Positions 63,723 to 64,000 of a DNA stretch of 64,000 nt are shown piece by piece. Position 1 is the stretch's first letter. Each line of letters opens with the position of its first letter. Below the pieces are notes generated by a model. It worked only from the letters and a program-made list of their open reading frames with translations. It was not told where the DNA came from and ran no database searches. Position numbers and translations under genes: made by a program. Source of the stretch: Procambarus clarkii (lineage: Eukaryota; Arthropoda; Malacostraca; Decapoda; Cambaridae); the NCBI RefSeq assembly GCF_040958095.1, contig NC_091195.1:30004324-30068323 (forward strand), read 5' to 3'.

Positions 63723-64000
63723 AGCGAGGGCTCGGGTAGGCGTCAAGGCACTGAACCCAAAAAAAACCGAAGAGGAAGCCGGCGACACAGCAACCGACGC
63801 AAAGCCCCCGGGGTCCGAACCCAGCAATCGCAAGAGAGGCGGAAGGGACGTCCCCGAAGAAATCAGAACAGCTGACGAAGCTAAACCCGACCCGGCGGGT
63901 AGACCATCATCGCGAAGTACAGTACAGCATCCCGCACAGACCCTTGAGCAACTGCCGGGTGACCCGGGAGCCCCTCAGAAACAGGCGCATGTGGGACCAC

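Larger units (their letters stand above)
61343..64000 (-). mobile_element. Second DIRS-like element, running off the right edge
   Basis: Same order and orientation as 4976-8769: 3' terminus from about 61344 (CAGCATTGAATGTAATGAAA), CRE core TGACGTCA (61683-61690), internal complementary region (about 61850-61932), recombinase (61988-62961), RNase H (63229-63722), and RT thumb at the edge. It is similar enough to align by eye throughout but carries its own frameshifts, so it is a separate insertion of the same family. Confidence 0.88.

Overview
The window is animal genomic DNA, most probably from a decapod crustacean. It has no bacterial-style operons, and it carries GT-AG introns, tRNA-derived SINEs, CR1/L2-type LINEs, an I-group LINE with RNase H and DIRS tyrosine-recombinase retrotransposons (DIRS1-like elements are well known in decapods). 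Almost all of the 64 kb is transposable-element sequence, much of it nested. The species call is an inference from element types; no search could be run.

The one host gene I can support is MRI1 (methylthioribose-1-phosphate isomerase, methionine salvage) on the minus strand. Exon 1 (20485-20616, start codon included) and exon 2 (2445-2677) encode the first 121 residues plus two bases of the next codon. They are separated by a 17.8-kb intron, and the remaining exons must lie beyond the left edge. The donor side of the intron carries a ~1.3-kb minisatellite of 32-34-bp units and the acceptor side a 47-bp minisatellite of seven units. Between them sit LINE fragments, SINEs, a DIRS element (4976-14968) broken by a CR1-like LINE (8770-13733), which is itself broken by a second LINE and by a TTAA-flanked piggyBac-like element, and a long-inverted-repeat element with an L2-like LINE inside it.

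The region 20.6-42 kb is upstream of MRI1 and consists of L2/CR1-like LINEs of two related types (called A and A-prime here), CR1-like LINEs, SINEs and a solo LTR (34743-37571) that holds an A-prime LINE. Two nearly identical A-prime copies lie 1.8 kb apart (22039 and 23816), the second inside an almost full-length type A LINE (22746-27390).

The region 42251-48553 is a complete, apparently young I-group LINE with an intact gag-like ORF1 and an EN-RT-RNase H ORF2. A perfect 13-bp target-site duplication (TAATCTTCTGTTT) bounds it, and it splits an older A-prime LINE. From 48.8 to 58.8 kb there are degraded LINEs, a solo LTR (51619-51952) and a decayed RNase H-bearing LINE (52742-55335). From 59.3 kb to the end there is a relative of the TTAA element, interrupted by a reverse-oriented copy of the same LTR that holds a dimeric hairpin-rich SINE, and then a second DIRS copy running off the right edge.

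The strongest observations are the MRI1 assignment, the DIRS inverted termini with their internal complementary region, the intact I-group LINE with a TAACG stop/start junction, and a 3'UTR hairpin shared by several LINE types. I found no operon-like or defence-like novel system; the novelty here is in repeat architecture and in one TE-laden host gene.
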